Assembly: GCA_029906195.1 (NCBI GenBank)
Contig: JARWSJ010000001.1
Location: 3,038,001-3,102,000 of the forward strand
Reading direction: 5' to 3'
DNA length: 64,000 bases
From: Chitinophagaceae bacterium 26-R-25
Lineage (GTDB): Bacteria; Bacteroidota; Bacteroidia; Chitinophagales; Chitinophagaceae
A program made the position numbers and the translations under genes. Position 1 is the stretch's first letter. Each line of letters opens with the position of its first letter. The notes under the pieces were generated by a model. The model saw nothing but the letters and a program-made list of their open reading frames with translations, was not told where the DNA came from and ran no database searches. Of this stretch, positions 7,960 to 18,600 are shown one piece after another.

Positions 7960-8481
7960 TTAGAAATCGTCTTCAGGCCAGTTGGTAGTTCCTGTACCTT
8001 TCATCTCATATGTCGTAGGATCATCTGAGAATTTTATTTTGAAGTAGATGCTGTCGGTTACCACACCTGTTGTTGAGTGGGCCGCCTTATGCATTATTTT
8101 ACCCTCCGTAATAGTTGCCGCATCTGGTACATACGTATTAGGATTCGTAATCCATTTTGCTTTGCTTGTAGCATACAAATTTTCTGTGTTTGTTGGGCTT
8201 GCAAACGTCAGGTCTTGCATATTGATCCCGGCTCTCAATTGAAATCCGATATAAGGCTCAGCGAGCTGATCAATCCATATTGAATCTTTATCGGTAGATG
8301 TATTTACAGTAGAGAGCTTTAACGGCGCTGGATATTGTTCATCTCCGTTGTAATAAAGCATTACCCAGAATTCACCCGTCGCCTTTTGCATACTTATCTG
8401 TCCGGGGTCATTTGTTTTTTGGCAACCTGCAAACCCTCCTACGGCCAATAAAGCCAATATATATATTCTGATATTTTTCAT
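7960..8481 (-). CDS. outer-membrane lipoprotein, Lipid_bd-like, accessory to SusCD
   Basis: A 173-residue lipoprotein from the ATG at 8481. Its signal peptide ends in a lipobox-like GGFAGC with Cys20 as the lipidation site. The remainder is an all-beta-looking domain (GEFWVMLYYNGDEQ, DSIYFKIKFSDDP). Position and length match the last gene of BT2261-2264-type operons, where the equivalent protein is annotated as a putative lipid-binding lipoprotein. A start at 8505 would overlap the upstream gene and put a charged stretch before the signal peptide, so it is less likely. Likely a surface subunit of the neighbouring SusC/SusD complex; exact role unknown. Confidence 0.75.
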   Translation of the reverse strand: MKNIRIYILALLAVGGFAGCQKTNDPGQISMQKATGEFWVMLYYNGDEQYPAPLKLSTVNTSTDKDSIWIDQLAEPYIGFQLRAGINMQDLTFASPTNTENLYATSKAKWITNPNTYVPDAATITEGKIMHKAAHSTTGVVTDSIYFKIKFSDDPTTYEMKGTGTTNWPEDDF

Positions 8482-8491
8482 TTTTTTTGAT

Positions 8492-9163
8492 TTACTGTTT
8501 AACAAAGTTCCTTACCTGTGTACCGTAACCGCCAGCAAGAAATGACCAGGAATATTTTGGTGGTGTAGCGGTTGCATTATATGTTTCGCTAGCTCCACTT
8601 ACTATGCCGACTACTCCATCCGGGTCGGTTGCATACTGCTTGGGAATGGCAATTTTACTGCCGGTATAGTTTACTACTTTAATAACATAACCAAAACCGA
8701 CTCCCGCTCCGCCTGGATTGTCTACATTGTAAACACCTTTTGCTGTCTTAGTCCATGTGCTTAGTAAACCATTAACATCTCTCGCGTAACTGCCCGAATA
8801 ATCATTACTAGCTACATCATTACCAATTACAACAACTGTTCTCCAGTCAGTTGCAGAAAACCCGTCGTCATTAGTGGCAGTGTAAGTAAGATTATACACA
8901 GCAGGTACAGCGGTATTTACACTTCCGCTTACTACGGGTGTTATGGGCTGGCCGTTAACTGTTGCAGTTGCACCGGCATCTGTATATGCGGCGCCCTGGT
9001 CTAAAATAATCAAATATTCTCCATTGGTGCTTATAATCGGGTAATAGGTTATTTTAGAAATGCCCACGTGCGTATCACTCTCTACTGGAGAATATTTGCG
9101 GCACGCCCCCAAAGTGAGGCATGTCGCAGTTATTATGAATAATGATAAAATATTTCTAGTCAT
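8492..9163 (-). CDS. surface lipoprotein with Ig-like domain (DUF5011/5012 type), SusCD accessory
   Basis: A 223-residue lipoprotein with lipobox LTLGAC (Cys21). Residues about 35-110 look like a bacterial Ig-like module (GAAYTDAGATATVNG...YTATNDDGFSAT). The C-terminal half is a separate domain with a Gly/Tyr-rich pattern (NDYSGSYARDVNG). This arrangement corresponds to BT2262-type proteins that sit on SusCD complexes in B. thetaiotaomicron. It is 22 nt downstream of susD and 10 nt upstream of the next lipoprotein, so it is clearly in the operon. Function as a ligand-binding or lid-associated subunit is inferred from the operon. Confidence 0.75.
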   Translation of the reverse strand: MTRNILSLFIITATCLTLGACRKYSPVESDTHVGISKITYYPIISTNGEYLIILDQGAAYTDAGATATVNGQPITPVVSGSVNTAVPAVYNLTYTATNDDGFSATDWRTVVVIGNDVASNDYSGSYARDVNGLLSTWTKTAKGVYNVDNPGGAGVGFGYVIKVVNYTGSKIAIPKQYATDPDGVVGIVSGASETYNATATPPKYSWSFLAGGYGTQVRNFVKQ

Positions 9164-9184
9164 TGTTAATCTTTTAAGTTATGA

Positions 9185-10690
9185 TTATAAACTCCACCAA
9201 ACAGGCTTGGTTATAGGATTATCTGATATCGAAGGTGTGTTGTTATTTCTTTGACGCTCATTGTCCGGGAACACTAGTCGTTTAGGGAATTGACCCGGAG
9301 ATAAAGATGAAGACGCAGAAACTACAAGCTGACCAGGAATATAACTAGCATTTGTTGAATAGACAGCGCTTGTTTTAGGAAAACCGGTTCTGTTTTTTTC
9401 GAAGAATGCTTCCAATTGGTGGGCGCCATAAGCAAGGGATGCCCATTTTTGACGGATGATTTGCTCGAGTGGAGTCAATGCCACACCGCCTTCCATTTCT
9501 TTACCCCATTCGTATTTACCACCGGCGTTTATGAATGAAGACGCATCCAATCCAACTGCTGCAAAGGCTGCTGTTACGCCTGCATCGTAAAGAGATTTAG
9601 CATCGCCAAGACCATAACGTACTGCCACTTCAGCCTGCATGAAATAGGACTCCGCAGCAGAGATGAAGTAAGCCGGATCGTTGTATTTCTGAACAAACAC
9701 AGCAGCGTTATTATAAGTAGGATCAGTGCCCGCATAATCGCCCTGGTTGATACCAATCGGAGAAGCTGCACCGAAATAAGAAACTGCTCTTGGGTCAGCG
9801 TTTCCAGTTAACCATGTTGTAAAGGTTCTGCTGGCTTTTATGTTAGTGGTTGTGTTCAGACTGCGAATGTTAAAATCAAACATTGGGTTATCCAAACCCG
9901 GAGCATCTGTAAAGTTTGTAATTGAAGCGTCAGACGTTAAAAACTGAACGCCTTCATCATACATCGCTTTGATGCCCGCTTGTGCTACATCAGCGTGTTT
10001 ATTCACCATGCGCAGATATAACTTAAGCTTCATTGTATTTGCAAAAGCTGTCCATTTGTCCAGATCGCCGGCAAATACAAGATCAGAAGCACTGAAACCA
10101 GGCGTAGCTGAAGTTGAAACAGAAATCAGTGACAAATCTTTACTCAACCCCTGATTAATGCTATCGATCAATGCCTGGTAAATAGTGTAGCCATCATCAA
10201 ACTTAGGTTGAAGGTTTTTGGCACCCTGCAACGCTTCTGTGTAAGGTATTTGATCATATAGATCCACCAGGAAAGAAGTAGAATAAGCTTTCATCGTCTG
10301 AGCCATTAGGTAATATGACCAGTCTGCATTCAATGTCGCTTTGTCTACTGTAAGCTGATAACTGTTTATTGCTCTTGAAAAAGAGTTAGCGTAGCTGGTG
10401 TTAAAGTCTGATGACTGTACGTTGTAACCATCAATGTATTTATACTGGGCAGATACAGATGACTGCGTAAAATATTGGGCCCAGATTCCACCTAATATTT
10501 GATAATCGCTGGCTTGCCCGCCCAAAGTTCCCAAAAGACCTGCCGGGAAAGTTATCTGGGGAGTTGACTGGTCAACGCTTGGAAAGTTAGGATCCTGGTT
10601 TATATCTAGTTGTTTTTTGCACCCTGTACCGGCAACAACCAATGCTAGTGCAATTATTCCTGCTTTATATTTATTTATTCTTGTTTTCAT
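9185..10690 (-). CDS. SusD/RagB-family substrate-binding lipoprotein
   Basis: A 501-residue lipoprotein with Cys24 as the probable lipidation site (GTGCKKQ). The N-terminal LDINQDPN and the TPR-like helical scaffold (FNTSYANSFSRAINSYQLTVDKA, QTMKAYSTSFLVDLYDQIPY) identify the SusD-like_2 group. SusD proteins are the lid of the SusC barrel and bind substrate at the cell surface. It starts 19 nt after the susC stop. The group often serves peptides or unknown glycans; no polysaccharide-degrading enzyme is nearby. Confidence 0.93.
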   Translation of the reverse strand: MKTRINKYKAGIIALALVVAGTGCKKQLDINQDPNFPSVDQSTPQITFPAGLLGTLGGQASDYQILGGIWAQYFTQSSVSAQYKYIDGYNVQSSDFNTSYANSFSRAINSYQLTVDKATLNADWSYYLMAQTMKAYSTSFLVDLYDQIPYTEALQGAKNLQPKFDDGYTIYQALIDSINQGLSKDLSLISVSTSATPGFSASDLVFAGDLDKWTAFANTMKLKLYLRMVNKHADVAQAGIKAMYDEGVQFLTSDASITNFTDAPGLDNPMFDFNIRSLNTTTNIKASRTFTTWLTGNADPRAVSYFGAASPIGINQGDYAGTDPTYNNAAVFVQKYNDPAYFISAAESYFMQAEVAVRYGLGDAKSLYDAGVTAAFAAVGLDASSFINAGGKYEWGKEMEGGVALTPLEQIIRQKWASLAYGAHQLEAFFEKNRTGFPKTSAVYSTNASYIPGQLVVSASSSLSPGQFPKRLVFPDNERQRNNNTPSISDNPITKPVWWSL

Positions 10691-10709
10691 GCTTGCTTCA
10701 ATTTTTTAA

Positions 10710-13700
10710 TTAAAAACTAAGTTTAAGCGCTACACCATATTGTTTAGAAAGAGGCATTGCTCTAAACTCTCCCAATTCACCTTGAATATCATTACCCTGG
10801 TTTGTTCCTTCAGGGTCAACATACGCATTCGCCTTTGGAGTCCACAGCAAGAAGTTGCGACCATAAACACTAAGAGCAGCATTGGTTGCCTTAATTTTTG
10901 AAGCCCATGCTTGTGGCAATCTATATGATAAAGAAACATCTCTCAGTTTCAGGAAAGACTTATCAAAAATTCTCTGATAGTAAGCCAAACCTTTGTTGTT
11001 GGTAGGATAGAAATAATCGTAGAAATCGTTCTTAGGAATGTATGTTGTGTTTTCTACATAGTGAGTGTGACCACCTGCATCAGTCACCGCGTTAACTGAA
11101 TTTGGAATAATGAAAGGCTGTCTGTCATTATACAAAGTTGCTTTTGCATTACCTGTAAACAGTAACAAGTCAGCAGTACCGCTGTACATAACGCCGCCTT
11201 TACGATAGTCCAAAGAGAAGTTCAATGTCCAGTCTTTGTAAGTAAAGGTGTTGGTTAGGCCCATCATGTAGTCACGTTGTGCAGAACCGTAATAACCTTT
11301 ATCATCGGCAGCAACAGAGAACCCTGTTTGCGCATTTACTATCATTTTACCTGTTGCGCTATCAATAGCAGGAACAGGAGCATAGAAAGCACCCACTGGT
11401 TTACCAACAACAACATCCAACTCAGCATCATAGGCATCATTCAAAATTACTTTTGACAATGCACTGTTTAAGCTAACAACATTGTTCCAGTTTTTAGAAT
11501 AAGTATACACGAGATTCCATGTGAAATCTTTTGTATCGATTGGTTTAGCGTCGACAGTAAGCTCGATACCTTTGTTCGTAATCTCTCCAAGGTTTTGTAC
11601 AAGTCTTGTTGCACCCGTAGATGGAGAAATTGGCACTTGCAGAATTTGACCTTTGGTTGATTTATCGTAATAAGTCGCGTCTACACCCAATCTGTTTTTA
11701 AAGAACCTGATCTCAGTACCAAATTCAAACTCGGTTGTTTTCACCGGTGACAAACCTGGGTTGCCGATTGTACTCGATGTGGTGAATGCCGGCGTACCGT
11801 TGAAAGGAGCTTTCACTGTACCAAATGGCATTTGAACCGTACCAGGAGCTAATGTTGAATAAACAAAGTACGGGTCCGCATCAGAACCGGTTTGACCGTA
11901 ACCCGCTCTCACTTTCCAGAAAGAAATCGCTGTTCTGTCAAGGTTCAGTGTTTTTGAAGCTATCCATGATACGTTCGCACCTGGATAGAAGAAGCTATTG
12001 TTGCCAGTTGGCAAAGTAGACGACCAGTCGTTACGTGCGTTACCACTGATAAACACCTGATCTTTCCATCCAAAAGTTACCTGACCATAAGCACCAATTC
12101 TTTTCTTGTGGGTTTGGTAATCATTGGCAGTTGGAAGGTTCTTAGAGTTTGACAAATTAAAGAAGCCTGGAATTACAAGGTCCGTAATCTGTGTAAGCAC
12201 GTTCTTTTGATCTGCCTGGTAGTAGTTTACACCTGCAGTCGCATCAACTGTCCAGTCATTGCTGATGTTAGCATTGTATTTAAGTAAAAAGTCTCCGTTA
12301 ACCAAACCGTAGTAATCACCTTCTTGTGCTACAGAACCCACGTCTGGGTTTCTTTTTGCGCCCTCAGGGTTTGCACCGGCATTCCAGCTACCAGGTTTGG
12401 GCGCATTCACTTGCTTGTAGCTAAACTGACGAGCGTTAGTGAAATCTCCACCCAATCTGAATTCTGCAGCAAGATGGTTGTTTATTTTGTAACTCATGTC
12501 CACGTTACCAAAGAACCTGTCAGATGTTTGAGTGTTTTTATTTTCATTCAAAGCATAATAAGGGTTCTCGGCAAATGGAGTGAAGTAGTTGTCTACGTTG
12601 AAGAATTTGTTTTTATAAGCCTGGAAATCCCTGATAGGAATATCTACAGGAATTTGTAAAATTTCTTCGAAGAAAGAAGCACCGTCGCTACCACCCTGTC
12701 CTGTAAAAGGAGCATTCATTCTTCTGTTAACATAGTTAAGAGAAGTGTTGATTGTGAATTTATCGTAGGTGCTGTTTGTGCGCAATGCAAAAGAGTTACG
12801 TTGTAAGTAATCAGCATCTGTAGGAATGACACCATTACTTGTCACGTTACCGTAAGAGAAATAAAATCTGTTGTTTGTGTTACCACCAGAAAGAGCGAGC
12901 GTATTATTATACTCTGTACCTACATTGTAAACATCGCGAACGTTGTTTTCAATAAATGAGAAAGGTTTAACCAATTGCGAGTTGTCTACAACGGAGCCCC
13001 ATACTCTCATTTTGCCATCAAGTTTAGGACCCCAGCTACCATTCTCAGAAAGAATAAACTGAGCACCCCAACCCTGACCGTATTGATCCTGCATTACAGG
13101 CATTTTACCTACGTAGCTAAAATTGGCAGAACCTGAATAATCGATTTTCAGCTTGCCGCTTTTACCGCGTTTGGTAGTGATCATGATTACACCATTCTTA
13201 GCCAATGAACCATAAAGAGAAGACGCGGCAGTACCTTTTAGTACTGTAATGTTTTCAATGTCATTAGGGTTAACGCTACTCATACCATTACCAAAATCAA
13301 CATTGCCATTTAAGGACAATGGGCTGTTAGGGCTGATAGGGCTGGCATCGCTTAAAGGCACACCGTCAATTACATATAGTGGTTGGTTGTTACCACCACC
13401 GATAACTCCATAACCGCGCAATACAACTTTTGTAGAAGATCCAGGACCACCCTGGTTAGAAATGTCCGCGCCTGCAATTTTACCTGCAAGGCCATCCAGC
13501 ATACCTACCGGAGCGGTTCTTGTGATAGCAGTATTACTAAATGTCGTAGTGGAATAACCAAGCTTGGCTTTGCTTTGGGTTTGGCCGAGCGCCGTTACTA
13601 CAACTTCCTGCAAACCGCCTTGCGCGTTATTCAGAACAACAGATACCGTTGATCCGCTAACAGAAGCTTCTTTTGTATCGAAGCCACTTGCACTAAAAAT

Positions 13701-13910
13701 TAAAGCGTTTGAGGAACCTACATCGATTTTGAAGATACCATCCTGATCTGCGGAAACGGCACGTCCACTGTTTCCTTTTACTTTGACTGTGGCGAAGGGA
13801 ACGGGATTCCCCTTATCGTCTTTTACCTGGCCGGTAATTACCCGGGATTGTCCATACGCCAATACAGCGCCAAGAAGCAGCACTGTAAGTGCAGTTACAA
13901 TTTTTCTCAT
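10710..13910 (-). CDS. SusC/RagA-family TonB-linked outer-membrane transporter
   Basis: A 1066-residue transporter. It has a signal peptide (1-20), a carboxypeptidase-regulatory-like domain (about 23-95), and a TonB box LQEVVVTALGQ (100-110). A plug follows with PLYVIDGVPL and DIENITVLKGTAASSLYGS, then a 22-strand-type barrel ending in ...YGVALKLSF. First gene of a four-gene operon with susD and two lipoproteins. TonB/ExbB energy moves substrate through the barrel once SusD closes. Its first about 45 residues are very similar to those of the second SusC in this window, so the two are probably paralogues. No sigma/anti-sigma pair is adjacent. Confidence 0.95.
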   Translation of the reverse strand: MRKIVTALTVLLLGAVLAYGQSRVITGQVKDDKGNPVPFATVKVKGNSGRAVSADQDGIFKIDVGSSNALIFSASGFDTKEASVSGSTVSVVLNNAQGGLQEVVVTALGQTQSKAKLGYSTTTFSNTAITRTAPVGMLDGLAGKIAGADISNQGGPGSSTKVVLRGYGVIGGGNNQPLYVIDGVPLSDASPISPNSPLSLNGNVDFGNGMSSVNPNDIENITVLKGTAASSLYGSLAKNGVIMITTKRGKSGKLKIDYSGSANFSYVGKMPVMQDQYGQGWGAQFILSENGSWGPKLDGKMRVWGSVVDNSQLVKPFSFIENNVRDVYNVGTEYNNTLALSGGNTNNRFYFSYGNVTSNGVIPTDADYLQRNSFALRTNSTYDKFTINTSLNYVNRRMNAPFTGQGGSDGASFFEEILQIPVDIPIRDFQAYKNKFFNVDNYFTPFAENPYYALNENKNTQTSDRFFGNVDMSYKINNHLAAEFRLGGDFTNARQFSYKQVNAPKPGSWNAGANPEGAKRNPDVGSVAQEGDYYGLVNGDFLLKYNANISNDWTVDATAGVNYYQADQKNVLTQITDLVIPGFFNLSNSKNLPTANDYQTHKKRIGAYGQVTFGWKDQVFISGNARNDWSSTLPTGNNSFFYPGANVSWIASKTLNLDRTAISFWKVRAGYGQTGSDADPYFVYSTLAPGTVQMPFGTVKAPFNGTPAFTTSSTIGNPGLSPVKTTEFEFGTEIRFFKNRLGVDATYYDKSTKGQILQVPISPSTGATRLVQNLGEITNKGIELTVDAKPIDTKDFTWNLVYTYSKNWNNVVSLNSALSKVILNDAYDAELDVVVGKPVGAFYAPVPAIDSATGKMIVNAQTGFSVAADDKGYYGSAQRDYMMGLTNTFTYKDWTLNFSLDYRKGGVMYSGTADLLLFTGNAKATLYNDRQPFIIPNSVNAVTDAGGHTHYVENTTYIPKNDFYDYFYPTNNKGLAYYQRIFDKSFLKLRDVSLSYRLPQAWASKIKATNAALSVYGRNFLLWTPKANAYVDPEGTNQGNDIQGELGEFRAMPLSKQYGVALKLSF

Positions 13911-14112
13911 GTGTTTACAATAGGTTTTTTAAAAAAAAATAATTGCTAAAAAAATAAATATCAACTTATTTAGATAGTATGACAATAAAAGCATCCAAAT
14001 AGCTGAGCGATTAAAGGTAAAAAAAAATGTTAATCCAAAAAACGTAACATAGTTTTAACAGCACCATTTTTTTAAAAAATTAATATTGAACCAGTTATCA
14101 AGAAAAGTTGAA

Positions 14113-14142
14113 ATAAAAAAGCCGCTCGAAAACGAGCGGCTT
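14113..14142 (-). terminator. terminator of the second SusCD operon
   Basis: A perfect 10-bp stem (14119-14128 with 14133-14142) with an AAAA loop; on the minus strand it is followed by a T-run (complement of 14113-14120). It lies 37 nt after the SusD stop and about 200 nt upstream of the next susC start. Confidence 0.88.
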
Positions 14143-14178
14143 GATATTATAAATAAAATTATCTAGATATATTTTTTC

Positions 14179-15609
14179 TTAGAATTTATCCCAGAAAAGT
14201 TTAGTTTCTACCTTATCGCCTCCAATTGCAGTTGAAGCAGCATTATAATTATCCTTGTTCAGGTTTTGTTCCTGCACAGGATATGTGTATCGAACAGGGA
14301 AACCAGATTGTGCACCTGATGGCAACTCTAATTTTGGATAGTCCAAACGTCTGATCTCTGTCCAGCTTTCAAAGCCGCGGTTATAAAGCGCCAACCATTT
14401 TTGGAATCCGATCTTTTGTTTGTAATCACCTTTTGCTGTGGCATAAGCAACATCAGCTCTTGCGAGATATGTGGTAGCGTCAGCAGCTGTACCACCCCAG
14501 TACAGGATGGAAGCTGTTACACCATTATTGTAGTGACCAGCGGCAGTACCGCCCACATTCATTCCACGTTCAGCTGCTTCAGCAAGGTGCAATTCAACTT
14601 CGGCATAATCAATAACCAATGCTTCAAAATTTGCGGCCAGTATTTTGCTGCTCGGCGATGAGAATAAAGAGTAAGTGTTACCATCTCCTACTGAACCTCC
14701 TTCATAATTACCATCTTTATTCTTTGCGAAATATTGTGGCAATCTTGGGTCGGACATTGACTTCATTGTGTCGATCACGGTATTGGCACCTACAAAGTCA
14801 TGACGGCCACTCTGAACCAGGTCAACCCAGATAGGGTTTGTATTTGGAGGCGCTGAAAGATAACTGAATATCGCATTGTCATCATTCGATGCGAGTACAT
14901 TAGGAGCCGCAGATTCAACCACAGATTTTGCTTTTGCCGCATCGAAATCTGCAATCCCCATACCTAATCTTAGTTTCAAAGAATTCCCAAATTTCACCCA
15001 TTTGGAAACGTCGCCATTGTACAGCAAATCACTCTCGCCAAAGCCGTCAGCACTTGGGTCCAATGCTGCGATTGAGGTATCGAGCCTTGACAGCAAATCA
15101 TAGTAAATAGTCTTGGCGTCATCATATTTGGGTGTAAGTTTAGTTACATCCAAAGCCTCAGAATAAGGAACGTTGCCAAATGTGTTTACAAGAATTGAAT
15201 AAGTGTACACCTGCATGATATCGGTGATTGCCGCCTGGTTTTTCAACTGGGCAGTTGTTACTGTAGCGGGGTCCTGAGCATAGATCTTGCTCTTTGCCAG
15301 CCTCAGGTTATTAAGGATATCACGATACAATGTGTTCCAATATGATTGAGGAATATTCCTTGTTATCAGGTCATAATTGGTTTCGTCAGTATAGGTAGTT
15401 TCTGTCCAGTACTGATCAACCAGTCTGAAGATATTGAAGTTAACGCTGGAACTCGTCATAATATCTACCACGTTTTTTTGCGCGTTGGCAAAAAGTGATG
15501 GAGCAGGGACATCTGTCGGTTTTTTGTCTTCGGCGTTCAGATCCTGAATATCTTTCTTACAGGACACCATCAGCACACCTAAAGACAATATTGCTAATAT
15601 TTTTTTCAT
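14179..15609 (-). CDS. SusD/RagB-family lipoprotein (second pair)
   Basis: A 476-residue lipoprotein with lipobox LMVSC (Cys17) followed by KKDIQDLN. It is SusD-like_2: the early part shows LFANAQKNVVDIMTSSSVN and the helical repeats SILVNTFGNVPYSEALD. The C-terminal region has WLALYNRGFESWTEIRR, typical of the SusD fold. It pairs with the SusC 48 nt upstream. There is no enzyme or additional lipoprotein in this operon, so the substrate cannot be predicted. Confidence 0.93.
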   Translation of the reverse strand: MKKILAILSLGVLMVSCKKDIQDLNAEDKKPTDVPAPSLFANAQKNVVDIMTSSSVNFNIFRLVDQYWTETTYTDETNYDLITRNIPQSYWNTLYRDILNNLRLAKSKIYAQDPATVTTAQLKNQAAITDIMQVYTYSILVNTFGNVPYSEALDVTKLTPKYDDAKTIYYDLLSRLDTSIAALDPSADGFGESDLLYNGDVSKWVKFGNSLKLRLGMGIADFDAAKAKSVVESAAPNVLASNDDNAIFSYLSAPPNTNPIWVDLVQSGRHDFVGANTVIDTMKSMSDPRLPQYFAKNKDGNYEGGSVGDGNTYSLFSSPSSKILAANFEALVIDYAEVELHLAEAAERGMNVGGTAAGHYNNGVTASILYWGGTAADATTYLARADVAYATAKGDYKQKIGFQKWLALYNRGFESWTEIRRLDYPKLELPSGAQSGFPVRYTYPVQEQNLNKDNYNAASTAIGGDKVETKLFWDKF

Positions 15610-15657
15610 CTGAGTATTTTTTATTTTGTTTTGGCCTTTTAATCTTCCTTTAAAAAT

Positions 15658-18600
15658 TTAGAATCTCAGTTTTAAGTTCAGACCAACGACTCTTGTTGAA
15701 GGATAAGCACCCACCTGATAACCTTGCAGGTTTCCGGAGCTGATGCCTTCTTCAGGATCTGAGTAAGGAAGGTTCTTATGAATGATCCAAAGGTTGCGAC
15801 CAAATAATGATACATCGATTCCTTTGAACACCTTTGTTGACTGCATCATTTTGTCCGGGAAGGAGTATGTCAAAGTAAGATCTCTCAATTTAACATAGCT
15901 CGCATCGTAGATAAATGCTGCAGCTGGTTTTCTGTAATATCCATATGCTCCAAACAAAGTGCTGATATCAACTCTTTTGGTGTTTGGTTTTCCGTCAGAA
16001 ACGTTAACACCCGGGTTGATGATGCCACCACCATCTGCAAGAGAATTCCTTACCGGATTGCCCAGGTCGTTCACGCCAGCTGTTTCAGGATACAAACCAG
16101 TAGCCAAACCGTAATACATATCAAGAGAGAATATATCTCCACCCTGACGTATATCTATAAGGAAACTCAAAGCAAGATTTTTGTATTTGAAAGTGTTGTT
16201 GATACCACCGATCCAATCTGGATTCACGTTTCCGATCACATCATTAGAATTAGATGATTTCAGGTAATATCCGTTTGTTTTAACTTCTGGCAGATGGCTG
16301 TCTGGATTATACACAAAGTTTTGTCCGCGAATAGTTCCGTAAGGTTCGCCCAATGCGGCGTTCAGCGTTACACCACCCTGGAATGAACCAAGCTGGAAGT
16401 TTTGAATGCCTTCACCCAAAGAAACTACCTTGTTGCGGTTTCTTGTCCAGTTAAGCGCAATGTTCCAGGAAAAGTCTTTTGTCTTGATTGGAGTACCATT
16501 CAATGAAATCTCAACACCTTGGTTATCAATTTCACCTACGTTGATGTATTTAGCATCAAAACCTGTAGCTCTTGAAATAGGAGCAGGTACGATCTGGTTA
16601 ACTGTTTTTGTTTTATAATAAGTAACATCAAAACCTAAGCGATTTTTAAAGAATGACATTTCCACACCACCTTCGATAGACTTTGTTTTTTCAGGAACAA
16701 GATTCGGGTTGTTCTTTACTACAAGCGCAGGATTCAATGAACTGATTGAGTTGTTTGCACCAACAGATACCATTGCTGTGCTACCAAATGCAGGGTTAAT
16801 GCTGTAATAGTCGATCAATGCTTTTGGATCGGCACTGTTACCCACTTCTGCATAGTTCAGCCTGGCTTTACCATAAGATAACCATGGAGCGTTGTTGATC
16901 AGTTTAGAGAATACAAAACCCAAAGACGCAGATGGATAGTAGTAAGTGTTGTTATCAACAGGTAGTGTAGAAGACTTATCTCTTCTTCCTGTCAGATCAA
17001 GAAACAACATGTCTTTATAGCCCAAAGTTGCGCTTGCGAAAAGACCATCCACACCAATTTGATAGTCGTTTTCAACAGCAGGCAAAGATGGATTTTTTGT
17101 ATTGTTCAAAGCATAGATGCCGGGAACAGATAATCCGCCATTTGTGGAATTGAAAGTAGAGCTAACTGCGTCTCTTCTGATGTTAAGACCTACAGTTGCT
17201 TTCAAATTCAAATCCTTCGCAATATCCTTGTTGAAGTTCGCCATCAGGTCATAGTTGTACTCGTGGAAAGACCTCTGGAATTTCGAATAGTAAGGAACTT
17301 CCAGGCTTCCCACAGCAACTCTTTCTTCTTCTGTTTCGTTGTATGAGTCAAGACTTACTCTACCCAAAACATCTAGCCAGTCTGTGATTTTGTAAGTAAG
17401 GCCCATATTACCGAAGTATCTTGAACGACTGTCCGTTTCATAGTTTTTGTAACGCACCCAATAAGGGTTGTTCCAATAGATAGGCACCAAACCATTAACA
17501 GGATCAGATGGATCGGCATAGTTCCAGGTCACGTTTTTACCGGTCCTGTCATAAGCGTTTTTCAACTCCTTAACATCCACGTTGGTTTCCCACCACTGTC
17601 TGAAATTTGTCATCAGGTTGGTTGCGTGATCGCCCGAATAACCTGTGCCATAACGACCCTGGCCGGAAATTTTAGAGAAGTTGACACTCGCGAATGCAGT
17701 GAGTTTGCTGGTAAGGTTATAAGTGGCCCCAAAGTTCACCAGGTCTTTATTAACAAAGCTATTCGGTAAAACACCTTTGTCATTGTTCTTTGTATACCCC
17801 AATTTAAAAGAACCTTTATCACCACCACCATCAATGTAAATGCTGTTGTTGAAGTTCACAGGTTTTTCAAAGAAAGTGGTTGGGTCGTTTGCACCCGCAA
17901 CCCATGGTGTGGCTTTGCCAAAGTTAGCAGAAGACGCGTCAAACGCATCCCATTGGTACACCATTAACTTCGGATCGAACTTGGCGCCCCAGGAAGCATC
18001 TTCTGTAGTTGGCGTAACCAGGTCAGGTGTTCCATCTCCATTTGCATCAAAGTATAAAAAGTTCCCATCAGGAGAACCATAGCCGTTTGCAGAACCATAG
18101 TTTGCTCCATAGCTATGCTGGTACTTTGCAAAAGTGGATTTGTCAATTGAACTCATTGTAACTCCGGAGTTTATAGTCACTCCTAAACCTCTTTTGCCCT
18201 TCTTCGTCGTGATCATGACTACCCCATTTGCTGCACGGGAACCATACAGGGCAGATGCAGCGGCACCTTTTAATACGTTGATGGATTCGATGTCGTCAGG
18301 GTTAATGTCCGCAGCGGCATTACCATAGTCATACCCACCACGTCCTGTTTTTTGGTCAGAAGTATTGTTGTTGCTGTTATCGATAGGAACCCCATCTACA
18401 ACAAACAACGCCTGGTTGTTACCAACCAATGATTTAGCACCGCGGATAACAACATTGGTTGACCCGCCCAATGTGTTGTTTTGTTTAATTTCTACGCCGG
18501 ATACTTTTCCAGACATTCCTCCGATGAAGTTGGCGCTTCTTGTTTTAGAGACTTCGTCTCCATTTACCTGTTGTGCTGCGTAAGGCAAAGAGTTTTTGGT

